64,000 nt of DNA from Actinotalea subterranea (GTDB lineage: Bacteria > Actinomycetota > Actinomycetes > Actinomycetales > Cellulomonadaceae), in the NCBI RefSeq assembly GCF_008364845.1, contig NZ_VTTP01000004.1, forward strand, positions 1 to 64,000, given 5' to 3'. The notes below the pieces were generated by a model. It had not been told where the DNA came from, made no database searches, and was given only the letters and a program-made list of their open reading frames with translations. A program made the translations under genes and the position numbers. Positions 19,865-28,550 of the stretch are shown here, piece by piece. Positions within the stretch are counted from its first letter, which is position 1; every line of letters starts with the position of its first letter.

Positions 19865-20827
19865 GTGCCCGGCCACCCCCTCGCCCCGCTGACCGACCTG
19901 CCCGGCGTGGCCGACGCCGTCGCGCAGGCCCGCACGGCGTGCGAGGAGCTGCGGTGGCACCGCGCGCTGCGACGGCAGTGGGCCGTGGCCCGCACCGAGT
20001 CGGGCATCCGGTCCGCGCGGGCCGGGCTCGAGATCGACGGGCTGCGTCGCCCCCTCGACCTGGTGCGCGACGTCGCGCGTGGGGCGGTACGTGCGCCGGA
20101 GGGGCCCGACGGGGACGCCGTCGTCGGAGCGCTGCGCGCCGAGGCGCACGTCGAGCAGCTCATGGCCGCACCCGGTGCGACGGGGACCGCGGGCGTCGTC
20201 CCGTTCGCCCAGCTCCTCGCGCGGGTGCACGCCGCGGTGGTCGGCCCCGCGGGACCGACACGCCGGGCGCCGCGGGCGGGCGCCAGGACGGATGCCGTCG
20301 GGCGCCCGAGGAGTGCGCACCAGCCGCTGGACCTGCGTGGCCTCGGCGCAGCACCCGAGGGCGCGGAGCTCGCCGCGCGGCTCGCGTCGCTCGCCGACCT
20401 CGTGGCCCTGCCGCTGCCCGCGAGCGTGCCCGCGCTCGTCCTCGCGGCCGTCGTCCACGGCGAGCTGCTCACGCTGCGCCCCTTCGAGCGAGGCAACGGC
20501 GCCGTCGCACGGGCCGTGCTGCGGCACCAGCTCACGCAGGGCGGCGTGGACCCCGTCGGCGTCGTCGTGCCCGCGGCGGCGTGGGCGGCCGAGCCGATGC
20601 TGTACCTCTCGACGGCAGCCGGGTACGCGACCGGGCGACCCGAGCGGGTCGCGGCGTGGCTCAGGTACTGCGCGCACGCCGTCGTGGCCGGCGCGGAGGA
20701 AGGCCGAGCGGTCGCGGACGCCGTGCTCGCCGGTCGGCTGGGGGACGGCGTGGCCGAGGGCGAGGTGGACGGGCCGGGGGACGGTGCGGCCGACGGCGCG
20801 GCGGGCGGCCCGGGGGACCGCACCTGA
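19865..20827 (+). CDS. Fic-fold protein with degenerate active site
   Basis: A 320-residue protein resembling Fic AMP-transferases. The region LVLAAVVHGELLTLRPFERG plus NGAVAR (residues 191-216) aligns with the Fic loop HPFx(D/E)GNGRxxR. The catalytic His is replaced by Arg205, the acidic metal ligand by Arg209 and the first Arg by Ala213; only the Phe, Gly-Asn-Gly and the last Arg remain. It should therefore not transfer AMP by the standard mechanism. The C-terminus is a Gly/Asp-rich tail. The start is close to a divergent malic enzyme gene, and an MFS gene follows after 93 bases. Confidence 0.7.
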   Translation: MPGHPLAPLTDLPGVADAVAQARTACEELRWHRALRRQWAVARTESGIRSARAGLEIDGLRRPLDLVRDVARGAVRAPEGPDGDAVVGALRAEAHVEQLMAAPGATGTAGVVPFAQLLARVHAAVVGPAGPTRRAPRAGARTDAVGRPRSAHQPLDLRGLGAAPEGAELAARLASLADLVALPLPASVPALVLAAVVHGELLTLRPFERGNGAVARAVLRHQLTQGGVDPVGVVVPAAAWAAEPMLYLSTAAGYATGRPERVAAWLRYCAHAVVAGAEEGRAVADAVLAGRLGDGVAEGEVDGPGDGAADGAAGGPGDRT

Positions 20828-20920
20828 GCGCTGCGGTGCGGTCGGGCGGGCCCCGATGAGTTCCGCGGCCCGCGGTGGTCTGACCAGAGAACAGCCACTC
20901 GCCCGCTGAGAGGACCGGCC

Positions 20921-22354
20921 GTGACCCCCGACAGCGACCACCCCGCCCCGACGACCGCCATGCGCACGTTCCACCAGATCCTCGTCAACACCGCCGTCGC
21001 GAACATCACGACGAGCTTCCTGTGGTTCGCGCTGACGTTCTGGGTCTACCTGGGGACCCGGTCCGTGCTCGCCACGGGCCTCATCGGCGGCGCGTACATG
21101 CTCTTCGTGGCGGTCAGCAGCATCTTCTTCGGCTCGATCGTCGACCACCACCGCAAGCTCGCCGTCATGCGGCTGTCGAGCGTCCTCACGCTGGTCGCGT
21201 TCGCCGTCGCTGGAGCGATGTTCCTGCTGCTCGACGAGCCCACGCTGCTGGACCTGGGCCGGCCCTGGTTCTGGGCGTTCAGCGTGGTCATCCTCGCCGG
21301 CGCCGTGGTCGAGCAGCTGCGCAACATCGCGCTGTCCACCACCGTCACGATCCTGGTCCCCGACGACCGTCACGCGAACGCGAACGGGCTGGTCGGCACC
21401 GTGCAGGGCGTCGCGTTCATGGTCACGAGCGTGTTCAGCGGGCTCTCCGTGGGCCTCCTCGGGATGGGCTGGACGCTCGCCATCTCGCTGGGCCTCATGG
21501 CCGCGACGCTCGTGCACCTCGTGACGGTGAGGTTCCCCGAGGACCGGGTCGCGGCCGCGCCCGCGGACGGGGCGCGTGCGACGCTCGACCTGGCGGGGTC
21601 GATCGCCGTCATTCGCTCCGCGCGCGGCCTGTTCTCCCTCATCATCTTCGCGACGTTCAACAACCTCATCGGCGGCGTCTACATCGCGCTGATGGACGCC
21701 TACGGCCTCGAGCTGTTCTCCGTCGAGTCGTGGGGCCTCGTGCTCGGCGTCACCGCGACGGGCTTCATCATCGGTGGTGCCGCCGTGGCCAAGTTCGGGC
21801 TCGGCGCGAACCCGATGCGCACGATGCTGCTCGTGGTCGCCGGCATGGGGGTGCTCGGCGCACTGTTCACGGTGCGTGAGTGGTGGGTGCTGTACGCCGT
21901 CGGCATCTGGCTCTACATGTGCCTGATCCCCGTGGTCGAGGCAGCGGAGCAGACGGTCATCCAGCGGGTCGTGCCGCTCGAGCGGCAGGGCCGGGTGTTC
22001 GGGTTCGCGATGACCTTCGAGTCGGCGGCCGCACCGGTCACGGCGTTCGTCATCGCGCCGCTCGCCGAGCTCTGGATCATCCCGTACGCGCGCACGGACT
22101 CCGGCCGCGAGGTGCTCCGGCCCCTGCTCGGCGCCGGCGACACCCGCGGCATCGCGCTCGTGTTCCTCGCGAGCGGCCTGATCATGGTGGTGGCTGCGCT
22201 CGTCGCGTTCCGACTGCCCGCGTACCGGGTGATCTCGCGGACCTACCGGGAGTCGGCACCGGAGTCGGAGGACGGGGACACAGGCCGACGGCGTCCCCGG
22301 GGGGACGCCGTCGTCGACAGCACGGGTAGCGAGGTATCAGGCGCTGCACGATAG
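20921..22354 (+). CDS. MFS transporter
   Basis: A 477-residue membrane protein with about 12 hydrophobic segments and a hydrophilic C-terminal tail. The inter-TM2/3 loop FFGSIVDHHRKLAVMR is the MFS signature region, and TVTILVPDDRHANANGLVGT resembles the macrolide-efflux-like (MefA/enterobactin-exporter) subgroup. The GTG follows a GAGAGGAC ribosome site. The substrate is not evident; neighbours give no help. A 12-base perfect inverted repeat sits in its last 70 bases. Confidence 0.88.
   Translation: MTPDSDHPAPTTAMRTFHQILVNTAVANITTSFLWFALTFWVYLGTRSVLATGLIGGAYMLFVAVSSIFFGSIVDHHRKLAVMRLSSVLTLVAFAVAGAMFLLLDEPTLLDLGRPWFWAFSVVILAGAVVEQLRNIALSTTVTILVPDDRHANANGLVGTVQGVAFMVTSVFSGLSVGLLGMGWTLAISLGLMAATLVHLVTVRFPEDRVAAAPADGARATLDLAGSIAVIRSARGLFSLIIFATFNNLIGGVYIALMDAYGLELFSVESWGLVLGVTATGFIIGGAAVAKFGLGANPMRTMLLVVAGMGVLGALFTVREWWVLYAVGIWLYMCLIPVVEAAEQTVIQRVVPLERQGRVFGFAMTFESAAAPVTAFVIAPLAELWIIPYARTDSGREVLRPLLGAGDTRGIALVFLASGLIMVVAALVAFRLPAYRVISRTYRESAPESEDGDTGRRRPRGDAVVDSTGSEVSGAAR
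22287..22312 (+). terminator. perfect inverted repeat in the 3-prime end of the MFS gene
   Basis: GACGGCGTCCCC and its exact complement are separated by two bases inside the coding region, about 40 bases before the stop at 22354. It probably folds as a strong hairpin with a four- to six-base loop and may act as the transcription terminator between this gene and the convergent HAD gene. Confidence 0.4.
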
Positions 22355-22559
22355 CTGCCGCAACGGGGCTAGCCCGGTCGGCAGGTCCTCTCGCGGACTG
22401 GTCGCGCGTGGGTTCTCGCTGCCCGCTGTGCTGTTGTTCTTCCTTTGTACGCCTCCGCCGCCCGGCTGGGAAGGGACGTCGGTCACTTGCCCACTTTTGT
22501 CCCGCTGGTGCTCCGCAGGGCGGCCGCCGGGGTCCGCCACGTGGACGATCACGGTCACG

Positions 22560-23342
22560 TCAGGCGCGCGGGTGCCGCCCTCGGCGCAGGAGGAGGACGG
22601 CGGCGACGCTCGCGACCACGACCAGCGCCAGGACGGGGACGCTGCGCCGCGGCGGCGGGAAGCTGGGCCGCAGCGCGACGGGGCGCACGAACGTCAGCGC
22701 GTCCCAGCCCTTCTCGACGGCGAGGCGCCGCAGGCCACGGTCCGGGTTGACGACCGAGGCGTTGCCCACGGCCGCCAGCATCGGCACGTCCGTGACCGAG
22801 TCGGAGTACGCAAAGCTCGACTCGAGGTCGTAGCCCTGCTCTGCCGCGAGCGCGCGGACCGCCTCCGCCTTCTTCTCCCCGTAGGCGTAGAAGGCGATCT
22901 CGCCCGTGTATCGGCCGTCGACGATCTCCATGCGCGTCGCGACCACGTGGTCGGCGCCGAGCAGCGCCGCGATGGGCTCCACGACCTCCGCGCCCGAGGC
23001 GGACACGATGACGACGTCGCGGCCCGCCGCGTGGTGCTCGTCGATGAGCGCGACGGCCTCCGCGTAGACGGTGGGCTCGATGTGCAGGTGCAGGGTCTCG
23101 TTGACGATCGAGGAGACCTGCGCGACGTCCCAGCCGGCGACCATCGACGACAGGTGCGCGCGCAGGCGCTCCGTCTGGTCGGCGTCGGCCCGGCCGAGGA
23201 GGAAGAGGAACTGCGCGTAGGCGGTCCGCAGCACGTCGCGTCGCGTGATGAGGCCGCCCGCGAAGAACGGCCGGGAGAACGCCGTGGCCGACGACGTCGC
23301 GATGATCGTCTTGTCGAGGTCGAAGAACGCGGCGGCGGTCAT
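22560..23342 (-). CDS. HAD-IB family phosphatase (SerB-like / Rv3661-like)
   Basis: A 260-residue HAD hydrolase. The nucleophile motif FFDLDKTII is at the N-terminus, motif II is VVIVSASGAE, the Lys is in YGEKKAEAV and the acidic motif IV is YSDSVTDVPML; this is the HAD-IB (phosphoserine phosphatase-like) pattern. Unlike SerB it ends in a single hydrophobic helix with an Arg-rich tail (VLALVVVASVAAVLLLRRGR), so it is probably membrane-anchored. It is divergent from the ssd-tad operon, as Rv3661 is in Mycobacterium. The ATG start follows GGAGGGGAGG. Confidence 0.9.
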   Translation of the reverse strand: MTAAAFFDLDKTIIATSSATAFSRPFFAGGLITRRDVLRTAYAQFLFLLGRADADQTERLRAHLSSMVAGWDVAQVSSIVNETLHLHIEPTVYAEAVALIDEHHAAGRDVVIVSASGAEVVEPIAALLGADHVVATRMEIVDGRYTGEIAFYAYGEKKAEAVRALAAEQGYDLESSFAYSDSVTDVPMLAAVGNASVVNPDRGLRRLAVEKGWDALTFVRPVALRPSFPPPRRSVPVLALVVVASVAAVLLLRRGRHPRA

Positions 23343-23737
23343 CGGCCTCCCCTCCCGGTCCGTGGCGACGGCCCGGGACGGCCCGGTGCCCCTGCGAGGG
23401 TATCGAGCCGCGGTGCCGCACCGAAGGGTTGCGACCTGCACATCCGTCCACGTGAGCGTGCCTGTGCGCGTCGCTGTGCGCCGGCTCGCCGGGTGCCGTC
23501 GCACCGGGGCTCGCTCGACTGGGCCGTGCTCGCCGGGTGCGGAGCGCGCCAGGCTCGCCCGACGGGCGCCTGCTCGCCGGGTGCTGCCTCGCCGGGTGGG
23601 CAGCGTGCCGCGTCGTGCACACCCCGGGCCGCTCGGGACGCGTCCCCAGGCCGTCGGGTCCTCGCACCCGGGCTCCCTGGGCCGGGGGCAGGGTCGGTCC
23701 TCCGCGGCGGGCCCACCGCCCGGGGCGAGGAGGTCGG
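23343..23737. other. 395-base divergent intergenic region between HAD gene and tad operon
   Basis: The region must hold promoters for both directions, but I see no convincing -35/-10 pair. It contains four copies of CTCGCCGGGTG(C/G), the first three exactly 44 bases apart, and a GAGGAGG ribosome site just before ssd. No coding frame is convincing. Confidence 0.5.
23485..23599. repeat. degenerate 44-bp tandem repeats with CTCGCCGGGTGC core
   Basis: The 12-mer CTCGCCGGGTGC occurs at 23485, 23529 and 23573, an exact 44-base period, with a fourth near-copy at 23588. Units 1 and 2 also match over much of the remaining 32 bases (GGCTCGC-CGAC-GG). They lie upstream of the tad operon. Confidence 0.6.
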
Positions 23738-24511
23738 ATGTCCGCCGAGGTCGTGGTGGTCGTCGGTGCGTGCGGCGGCGTCGGGGCGTCGACGCTCGCG
23801 GCGCTCCTCGCCCGGCGCAGGGCACGTGAGGGGAGCACGGTCACGCTCGTCGACCTCGACCCGGGTGCGGGCGGGCTCGAGATCGTGCTCGGCACGGAGG
23901 ACGTGCCGGGGGTCCGGTGGGCCGACCTCGCCGACGTTCGCGGCTCGCTCGCCGCCGCGGACCTCGTCGGCGTGCTCCCGCGGTGGGCGGGCGTCGACGT
24001 GCTCAGCGGCGACCGCCGCGCAGGGGGCCCCGCCCGGCACACCGTGGACGCGGTGCTGCCCGCGCTCGTCGACGGCTCGGCGACGGTCGTCGTCGACCTG
24101 CCGGGCCACGCGCTCCTCGCCGCGGCGTCGCAGCGGGCGCAGGGCGCGGCCTGGCGGGCGGACGAGGGCCCGGAGGCGCCCGACGACGGGCCCGCCGCAC
24201 CCCTGGCCGCGCTGGGCGCACGAGCCCGGGCGGTGCTCCTGACTGGGCAGGACGTGCGTGGAGTCGCGAGCGCGATCGGCGTGCGGGACGCCCTGGGCCC
24301 TGTGCCGACCCTGCTGACCCTGCGCCGACGCCGCCGTGCGCGGGTCGCACCGCTCGCCGCCGCCCACGTGCTGGACCTGCCGCTGCTCGGGCTCCTGCCG
24401 GCGCAGCCGTCGGTGCGCGAGGCCTCGGACCGTGGCCTCGGGCCCGTCGTCGGCCCTCGGTCACGACTCGGCCGCGCCGTCGCGCACCTGGACCGAGGGC
24501 TCGGCCGGTGA
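23738..24511 (+). CDS. ssd: septum-site-determining-like / CpaE-like P-loop ATPase of tad operon
   Basis: A 257-residue ParA/MinD-superfamily protein. The N-terminus VVVVGACGGVGASTLAALLA is a deviant Walker A (no GKT lysine pattern of classical ParA), followed by VTLVDLDPGAGGLEIVLG, the Asp-containing Walker A-prime region. The family includes CpaE, which localises the pilus machine, and mycobacterial Ssd (Rv3660c). ATG at 23738 follows GAGGAGG. Its stop overlaps the tadA GTG start by four bases, so it is the first gene of a coupled tad operon. Confidence 0.85.
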   Translation: MSAEVVVVVGACGGVGASTLAALLARRRAREGSTVTLVDLDPGAGGLEIVLGTEDVPGVRWADLADVRGSLAAADLVGVLPRWAGVDVLSGDRRAGGPARHTVDAVLPALVDGSATVVVDLPGHALLAAASQRAQGAAWRADEGPEAPDDGPAAPLAALGARARAVLLTGQDVRGVASAIGVRDALGPVPTLLTLRRRRRARVAPLAAAHVLDLPLLGLLPAQPSVREASDRGLGPVVGPRSRLGRAVAHLDRGLGR

Positions 24512-25767
24512 CCGCCGTACGGCCGGAGGGCAGCGCCGCCGCGCACGCACCGGTCAGGGTCGCCCCCGTGCTGCTCGACGAGGTCCGTCGACGTACCGCG
24601 TCCGGCGAGGCGCTGCCCGGCCGGGACGCGCTCGCGCGCATGGTCAGGGACCTCGGCGGTGTGCTCGGGCGCGAGGACCTCGAGGCGCTCGCCACGAGCG
24701 TGCGCGCCGAGGTGCAGGGCGCCGGGCCGCTCCAGCCTCTCCTCGAGAGCCCCGGCGTGACCGACGTCCTCGTCAACGGCCCGGGCGACGTGTGGGTCGA
24801 CCGCGGTGCGGGTCTCGAGCGCGTGGACGTCGACGTGGGCGACGCGGCCCAGGTGCGGGCGCTCGCCGTGCGGCTGGCCTCCGCCGGCGGACAACGCCTC
24901 GACGACGCGGTGCCCGTGGTGGACGCCCGACTGCCGGACGGCACGCGTCTGCACGCCGTGCTCCCACCCGTGGCGCCCGGGTGCACGGTCCTCAGCCTGC
25001 GCGTGCACCGCGACGTCGCGTACACGCTCGACGAGCTCGTCACCGGCGGCACGGTCGCGGCGCCCATGGCCCTCGTGCTGCGCGGGCTCGTCGCGGGGCG
25101 CGCCAACCTGGTCGTCTCGGGCGCGACCGGGACCGGCAAGACGACCCTGCTCTCGACGCTTCTGTCCCTCGTGCCACGGACCGAGCGGATCGTGTGCATC
25201 GAGGAGGCGGGCGAGCTCGCACCCGACCACCCGCACGTCGTGCGCCTGCTCGCGCGGCGTCCCAACGTCGAGGGTGCGGGCGGTGTCGACCTCGCGACCC
25301 TCGTGCGCCAGGCGCTGCGCATGCGACCCGACCGGATCGTCCTGGGCGAGTGCCGTGGCGCCGAGGTCAGGGAGGTCCTGACCGCGCTCAACACGGGCCA
25401 CGAGGGCGGCTGCGCGACCCTCCACGCGAACCGGGTCGAGGACGTGCCGGCGCGGCTCGAGGCGCTCGGGTCGCTCGCGGGGATGTCCCGGGAGGCGCTC
25501 GCGGCGCAGGCCGTCAGCGCGCTCGACGCCGTCGTGCACCTGCGACGTGACGCCGGGGTGCGGTACGTCGCCCAGGTGGGCGCCGTCGGGCGGGACCCGG
25601 ACGGCGGCGGGCTCGTCGTGCGGGCCGTCCTCGAGGTCGGTGCGGGCGGCGACGTACGCCCCGGGCCGGGCTGGCCCGCGTTCGCGGCCCGGTGGGGGCC
25701 CGGGCGGGTGCCGCTCCCCGGCGGCCCGGGTGAATCCGCGTGGATGACCGCCGGCGGCCGGGCATGA
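24508..25767 (+). CDS. tadA: Tad secretion ATPase TadA (CpaF family)
   Basis: A 419-residue type II/IV secretion ATPase that powers Flp pilus assembly. Walker A is SGATGTGKTTLLSTLL, followed by the acidic box IVCIEEAGEL, Walker B MRPDRIVLGECRGAEV and the His box NTGHEGGCATLHAN. The N-terminal domain (LESPGVTDVLVNGPGDVWVDR) is typical of CpaF proteins. GTG start overlaps the ssd stop and its own stop overlaps the tadB ATG, indicating strict stoichiometric expression. Confidence 0.95.
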   Translation: MTAVRPEGSAAAHAPVRVAPVLLDEVRRRTASGEALPGRDALARMVRDLGGVLGREDLEALATSVRAEVQGAGPLQPLLESPGVTDVLVNGPGDVWVDRGAGLERVDVDVGDAAQVRALAVRLASAGGQRLDDAVPVVDARLPDGTRLHAVLPPVAPGCTVLSLRVHRDVAYTLDELVTGGTVAAPMALVLRGLVAGRANLVVSGATGTGKTTLLSTLLSLVPRTERIVCIEEAGELAPDHPHVVRLLARRPNVEGAGGVDLATLVRQALRMRPDRIVLGECRGAEVREVLTALNTGHEGGCATLHANRVEDVPARLEALGSLAGMSREALAAQAVSALDAVVHLRRDAGVRYVAQVGAVGRDPDGGGLVVRAVLEVGAGGDVRPGPGWPAFAARWGPGRVPLPGGPGESAWMTAGGRA

Positions 25768-26558
25768 GCCGCGCCGTCCGTGGGCATGCGCCGTCCCCGG
25801 CGGCGTGGTGGCCCGTTGCTCCGCGGCGTGGGGAGTCGTCGGCGCGGAGGTCGGTGTCCGGGGCGGAGGTGTTCGGTGTGCCGCTGTCCGGGGTGCTCGG
25901 TCGGGTCGGACGGCTCGGCCCCGCACGAGGGGCCCTGCTCGGCCCTGACCCGGGGTCCCGGGGCGGGCGGGGCGCGGCCGTGCCGGACGCCGGGGCGGGT
26001 CGCTCCGACGGGCGGACCCACCGGCGTCTTCCCGCGCGCGGTCGCCCGCGCGTCCCGGAGGTCGACGTCGCCACCCGCCTCACCGCGGTGGCGGCCGCGA
26101 TGCGCAGCGGTGCGCCGGCGCCGATCGCGTGGCAACGGGGCATGGGTGTGCCCGCGCGTGACGGCGTGCCGCACTGGGCCGACCTCGTGGACGTGACCCG
26201 CGTCGACCGGTCGACCGCCCGCGCCGTGGCGGCAGCCGCCCGCCTCGCCCAGGCGACCGGCGCGCCGCCCGCGCCCGTCCTCGACGCCATGGCCGTCGCG
26301 CTCGCGCGGGACGCCGAGGCAGCGGGTCAGCGCCGGGCCGCGCTGGCCGGGCCGGCGGCGACCGCGCGGCTGCTCGGCGTCCTCCCGGTGCTCGGGGTCC
26401 TGCTCGGTGTCGCGCTGGGTGCGGACCCGCTCGCGGTGCTCCTCGACGGGGGTGGGGGCAGCGGGCTGCTCGGGGCGGGCCTCCTGCTCATGGCGGTCGG
26501 CCGTCGGTGGACGGCGCGGTACCTGCGCGCGGCGGTCGCGCAGGCGGAGGGCCCGTGA
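25764..26558 (+). CDS. tadB: TadB-like inner-membrane platform protein (GspF fold)
   Basis: A 264-residue protein. The first 95 residues are Arg/Gly/Pro-rich and of low complexity. From about residue 100 the GspF-type helical domain follows (DVATRLTAVAAAMRSGAPAP, LAQATGAPPAPVLDAMAVAL) and then two hydrophobic segments (LLGVLPVLGVLLGVALGA, GLLGAGLLLMAVG). The start overlaps the tadA stop (ATGA). It is shorter than proteobacterial TadB, as usual in actinobacterial minimal tad clusters. Confidence 0.82.
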   Translation: MSRAVRGHAPSPAAWWPVAPRRGESSARRSVSGAEVFGVPLSGVLGRVGRLGPARGALLGPDPGSRGGRGAAVPDAGAGRSDGRTHRRLPARGRPRVPEVDVATRLTAVAAAMRSGAPAPIAWQRGMGVPARDGVPHWADLVDVTRVDRSTARAVAAAARLAQATGAPPAPVLDAMAVALARDAEAAGQRRAALAGPAATARLLGVLPVLGVLLGVALGADPLAVLLDGGGGSGLLGAGLLLMAVGRRWTARYLRAAVAQAEGP

Positions 26559-27223
26559 GCGGGCGCTCGTGGCTCGGGCCGCTGGTGGGTGGGAGCGTCC
26601 TGGGGCGCGCCGGGCGCGTGGTGCCTGCTGGTCACCCCACGGGTGACGACGGTGGTGCCGGGCGAACCACGGGAGGGCGGCCGGGGCGTGGTCCGGCGGC
26701 GGGGTCCGCCCGCGGGCGGGTTGGCGCCGGCGGGCGGGCCGGCGCCCGTGAGGTTGCACCCGGAGGTGCGGGCGCGCGCGACACGGAGGCCGGTGAGGTC
26801 GAGGTCGCTGTCGTGCTCGACCTCCTCGGCGCCGCGTGCGCGGCGGGAGCGAGCGTGCCCGCCGCTCTCGCGGCCACGGGTGTGGCGATCGAGGGTGAGC
26901 GGGGCGCGGTGCTGCTCCGAGCCGCCGCACTCGTGAGCCTGGGCGCCGAGTGGCAGGCCGCCTGGGTGGGCGCTGGGGCGCTCGCGCCCGTGAGGGACGC
27001 GCTCGAGCCGGCGTGGGTCGACGGCGCGCCGCCGGGCGAGGCCCTGCGAGCGACGGCCGCATCCGTGCGCCGGGAGCGCCAGGCCCGCGCCCTGGAAGCC
27101 GCGGGCCGGCTCGGCGTGCGCCTCGTGCTGCCGCTCGGGCTCTGCTACCTCCCGGCGTTCGTGCTGGTCGGGCTCGTGCCGGTGCTGGTCTCGATGGCGT
27201 CCGGGGCGCTCGGTGGGGGCTGA
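26555..27223 (+). CDS. tadC: TadC-like inner-membrane platform protein
   Basis: A 222-residue GspF-fold protein. Residues from about 85 on (VAVVLDLLGAACAAGASVPAAL, LEAAGRLGVRLVLPLGLCYLPAF) match TadC, ending in one or two hydrophobic segments. The first 75 residues are Gly/Arg-rich with no hydrophobic N-terminal segment, which is odd for TadC, so the N-terminus may have drifted. The GTG start overlaps the tadB stop by four bases (GTGA). Confidence 0.75.
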   Translation: MSGRSWLGPLVGGSVLGRAGRVVPAGHPTGDDGGAGRTTGGRPGRGPAAGSARGRVGAGGRAGAREVAPGGAGARDTEAGEVEVAVVLDLLGAACAAGASVPAALAATGVAIEGERGAVLLRAAALVSLGAEWQAAWVGAGALAPVRDALEPAWVDGAPPGEALRATAASVRRERQARALEAAGRLGVRLVLPLGLCYLPAFVLVGLVPVLVSMASGALGGG

Positions 27224-27362
27224 CCGCTCCCCGGGCGTCCACAGCGCAGCGGCCGGCGGGGCCGTCCACCGGCCCGTGGGTCCGGCGGTTGCTGCGGTCG
27301 GTGCCCGGGCGAGCGTGGAGTGCGCGCCGATGGTCGGCGCGTGGACGAGGAGGAGGACGGAC

Positions 27363-27629
27363 ATGACAGCAACGACGGCGGACCGGGTGGCGGAGGTGTC
27401 GTCGGGACCGGCGACGGTGGAGGTGACCGGGGATGTAGCGCCGGAGTCGAGGCGTCGCACGCTCGCACGGTTGCGGGACGGTGGGCGGGACGCCGGCATG
27501 GCGACCGCGGAGTACGCCATCGCGACGGTCGCCGCGGCGGGCTTCGCGGGGCTCCTCATCCTGGTGCTGCGCAGCGACGAGGTCCGCGGGCTCCTGACGG
27601 GCATCGTGCGCAGCGCCCTGTCGCTGTGA
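27363..27629 (+). CDS. DUF4244 Flp-type pilin subunit
   Basis: An 88-residue prepilin-like protein. A positively charged leader (residues 1-44) ends at DAGMATAEYAIATVAAAGFAG, in which a small residue and the Thr-Ala-Glu-Tyr motif precede a single hydrophobic helix, the hallmark of Flp/type IV pilins. The Glu in TAEYA is the assembly residue. It corresponds to Rv3656c. The ATG follows AGGAGGAGGAC. No prepilin peptidase is encoded in the operon, so processing must rely on a gene elsewhere. Confidence 0.88.
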   Translation: MTATTADRVAEVSSGPATVEVTGDVAPESRRRTLARLRDGGRDAGMATAEYAIATVAAAGFAGLLILVLRSDEVRGLLTGIVRSALSL

Positions 27630-27979
27630 GCGGGCGGCCGGCACGCGACGACACGGGTGCGGTCACGGCCGAGCTCGCGATCGCGCTGCCGGCCGTCGTC
27701 CTCGTCGTCGCCGTGGTGCTCGTGACAGCAGTGGCCGGGATCGGCCAGCTGCGCTGCGCGGACGCCGCCCGCACCGCGGCGCGCGTCGCCGCGCTGGGGG
27801 AGGCCGACGCCGAGGTGCGGGCGGCCGCGCGGCACGTGGCCGGGCCGGGCGCCCAGGTCCGCATCGAGCGCGAGCCGCCGTGGGTCGAGGTCGTCGTCGA
27901 GACGGACGGCCCGGCGACCTGGTTCACCGCGGGTGCGCTGCACCTCAGCGCGACGGCCACGGCGTGGGCCGAGCCGTGA
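27626..27979 (+). CDS. tadE: TadE-family minor pilin
   Basis: A 117-residue pseudopilin. DDTGAVTAELAIALPAVVLVVA carries the TAE-x-A motif followed by a single membrane helix, then a small periplasm-facing domain with an AARTAARVAALGEADAEV helix. The GTG start overlaps the pilin stop (GTGA). It matches Rv3655c in order and type. Confidence 0.87.
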   Translation: MSGRPARDDTGAVTAELAIALPAVVLVVAVVLVTAVAGIGQLRCADAARTAARVAALGEADAEVRAAARHVAGPGAQVRIEREPPWVEVVVETDGPATWFTAGALHLSATATAWAEP

Positions 27980-28503
27980 GCGCGCGGGAGCGGCATCGGA
28001 CGACCCGCGTGGGGAGAGCGCCTACCGCTGGGGAGCGGTGCTCGGTGGGTCGTGCTGGACCGGCCGTCGCGCTCGCGGCCCACGACGGGCCAGCGCGCCC
28101 CGTCGACGCGGCCGGTGAACGCGGCTCCGCGACCCTGCTCGTGGTCGGGGTGGTCGCGCTCGCGGTGGTCCTCGGGCTGGTGTGCGCGGTCGTGGCGCGG
28201 GCGTACGGGGTGCGGTCCGCCGCGCAGACTGCCGCCGACCTGGCCGCGCTCGCCGCCGCGCAGTCCGTCGCCGTCCCCGCGGGGGTGGTCATAGCACCCG
28301 GTGTGAGCCTCACCGGAACAGGCGGTGCCACGTCGGTGTCGCCGTGCGACCTCGCCGCGGAGTCTGCGCGGCGCAACGGCGGGGTGCTGTCCGGGTGCCT
28401 CCTGCTCCCGGGCGGCGTGGTCGAGGTGCGGGTCGCCGTGCACGCGGCGGTGGGGACGTCCGTCGCGAGTGCGCGGGCCGGGCCGGCCGAGGCGCGTCGG
28501 TGA
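27976..28503 (+). CDS. TadE/TadG-like protein (Rv3654c type)
   Basis: A 175-residue protein whose functional part starts around residue 52 with GERGSATLLVVGVVALAVVLGL, a TadG-like Gly-Ser-Ala-Thr motif plus one membrane helix. SAAQTAADLAALAAAQSVAV follows, which is diagnostic for the Rv3654c/helix-rich TadE-like family. The first 50 residues, from a GTG overlapping the tadE stop, are Arg-rich and may form a cytoplasmic leader. Two Cys (SPCDLAA, LSGCLL) could form a disulfide outside the membrane. It is the last gene of the tad operon, converging on the helicase gene. Confidence 0.8.
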   Translation: MSARERHRTTRVGRAPTAGERCSVGRAGPAVALAAHDGPARPVDAAGERGSATLLVVGVVALAVVLGLVCAVVARAYGVRSAAQTAADLAALAAAQSVAVPAGVVIAPGVSLTGTGGATSVSPCDLAAESARRNGGVLSGCLLLPGGVVEVRVAVHAAVGTSVASARAGPAEARR

Positions 28504-28550
28504 GGGAGGCGTCGAGGCACGCCGGGGGCCTGGCCGAGGCTGCGGGCGTG

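Noticed and set aside
26559-26800. Possible frameshift in the N-terminus of tadC (a mildly hydrophobic stretch WCLLVTPRV is in another frame)
   Set aside because: The GTGA coupling to tadB is intact and the other frame gives no better TadC N-terminus; more likely a drifted low-complexity region.
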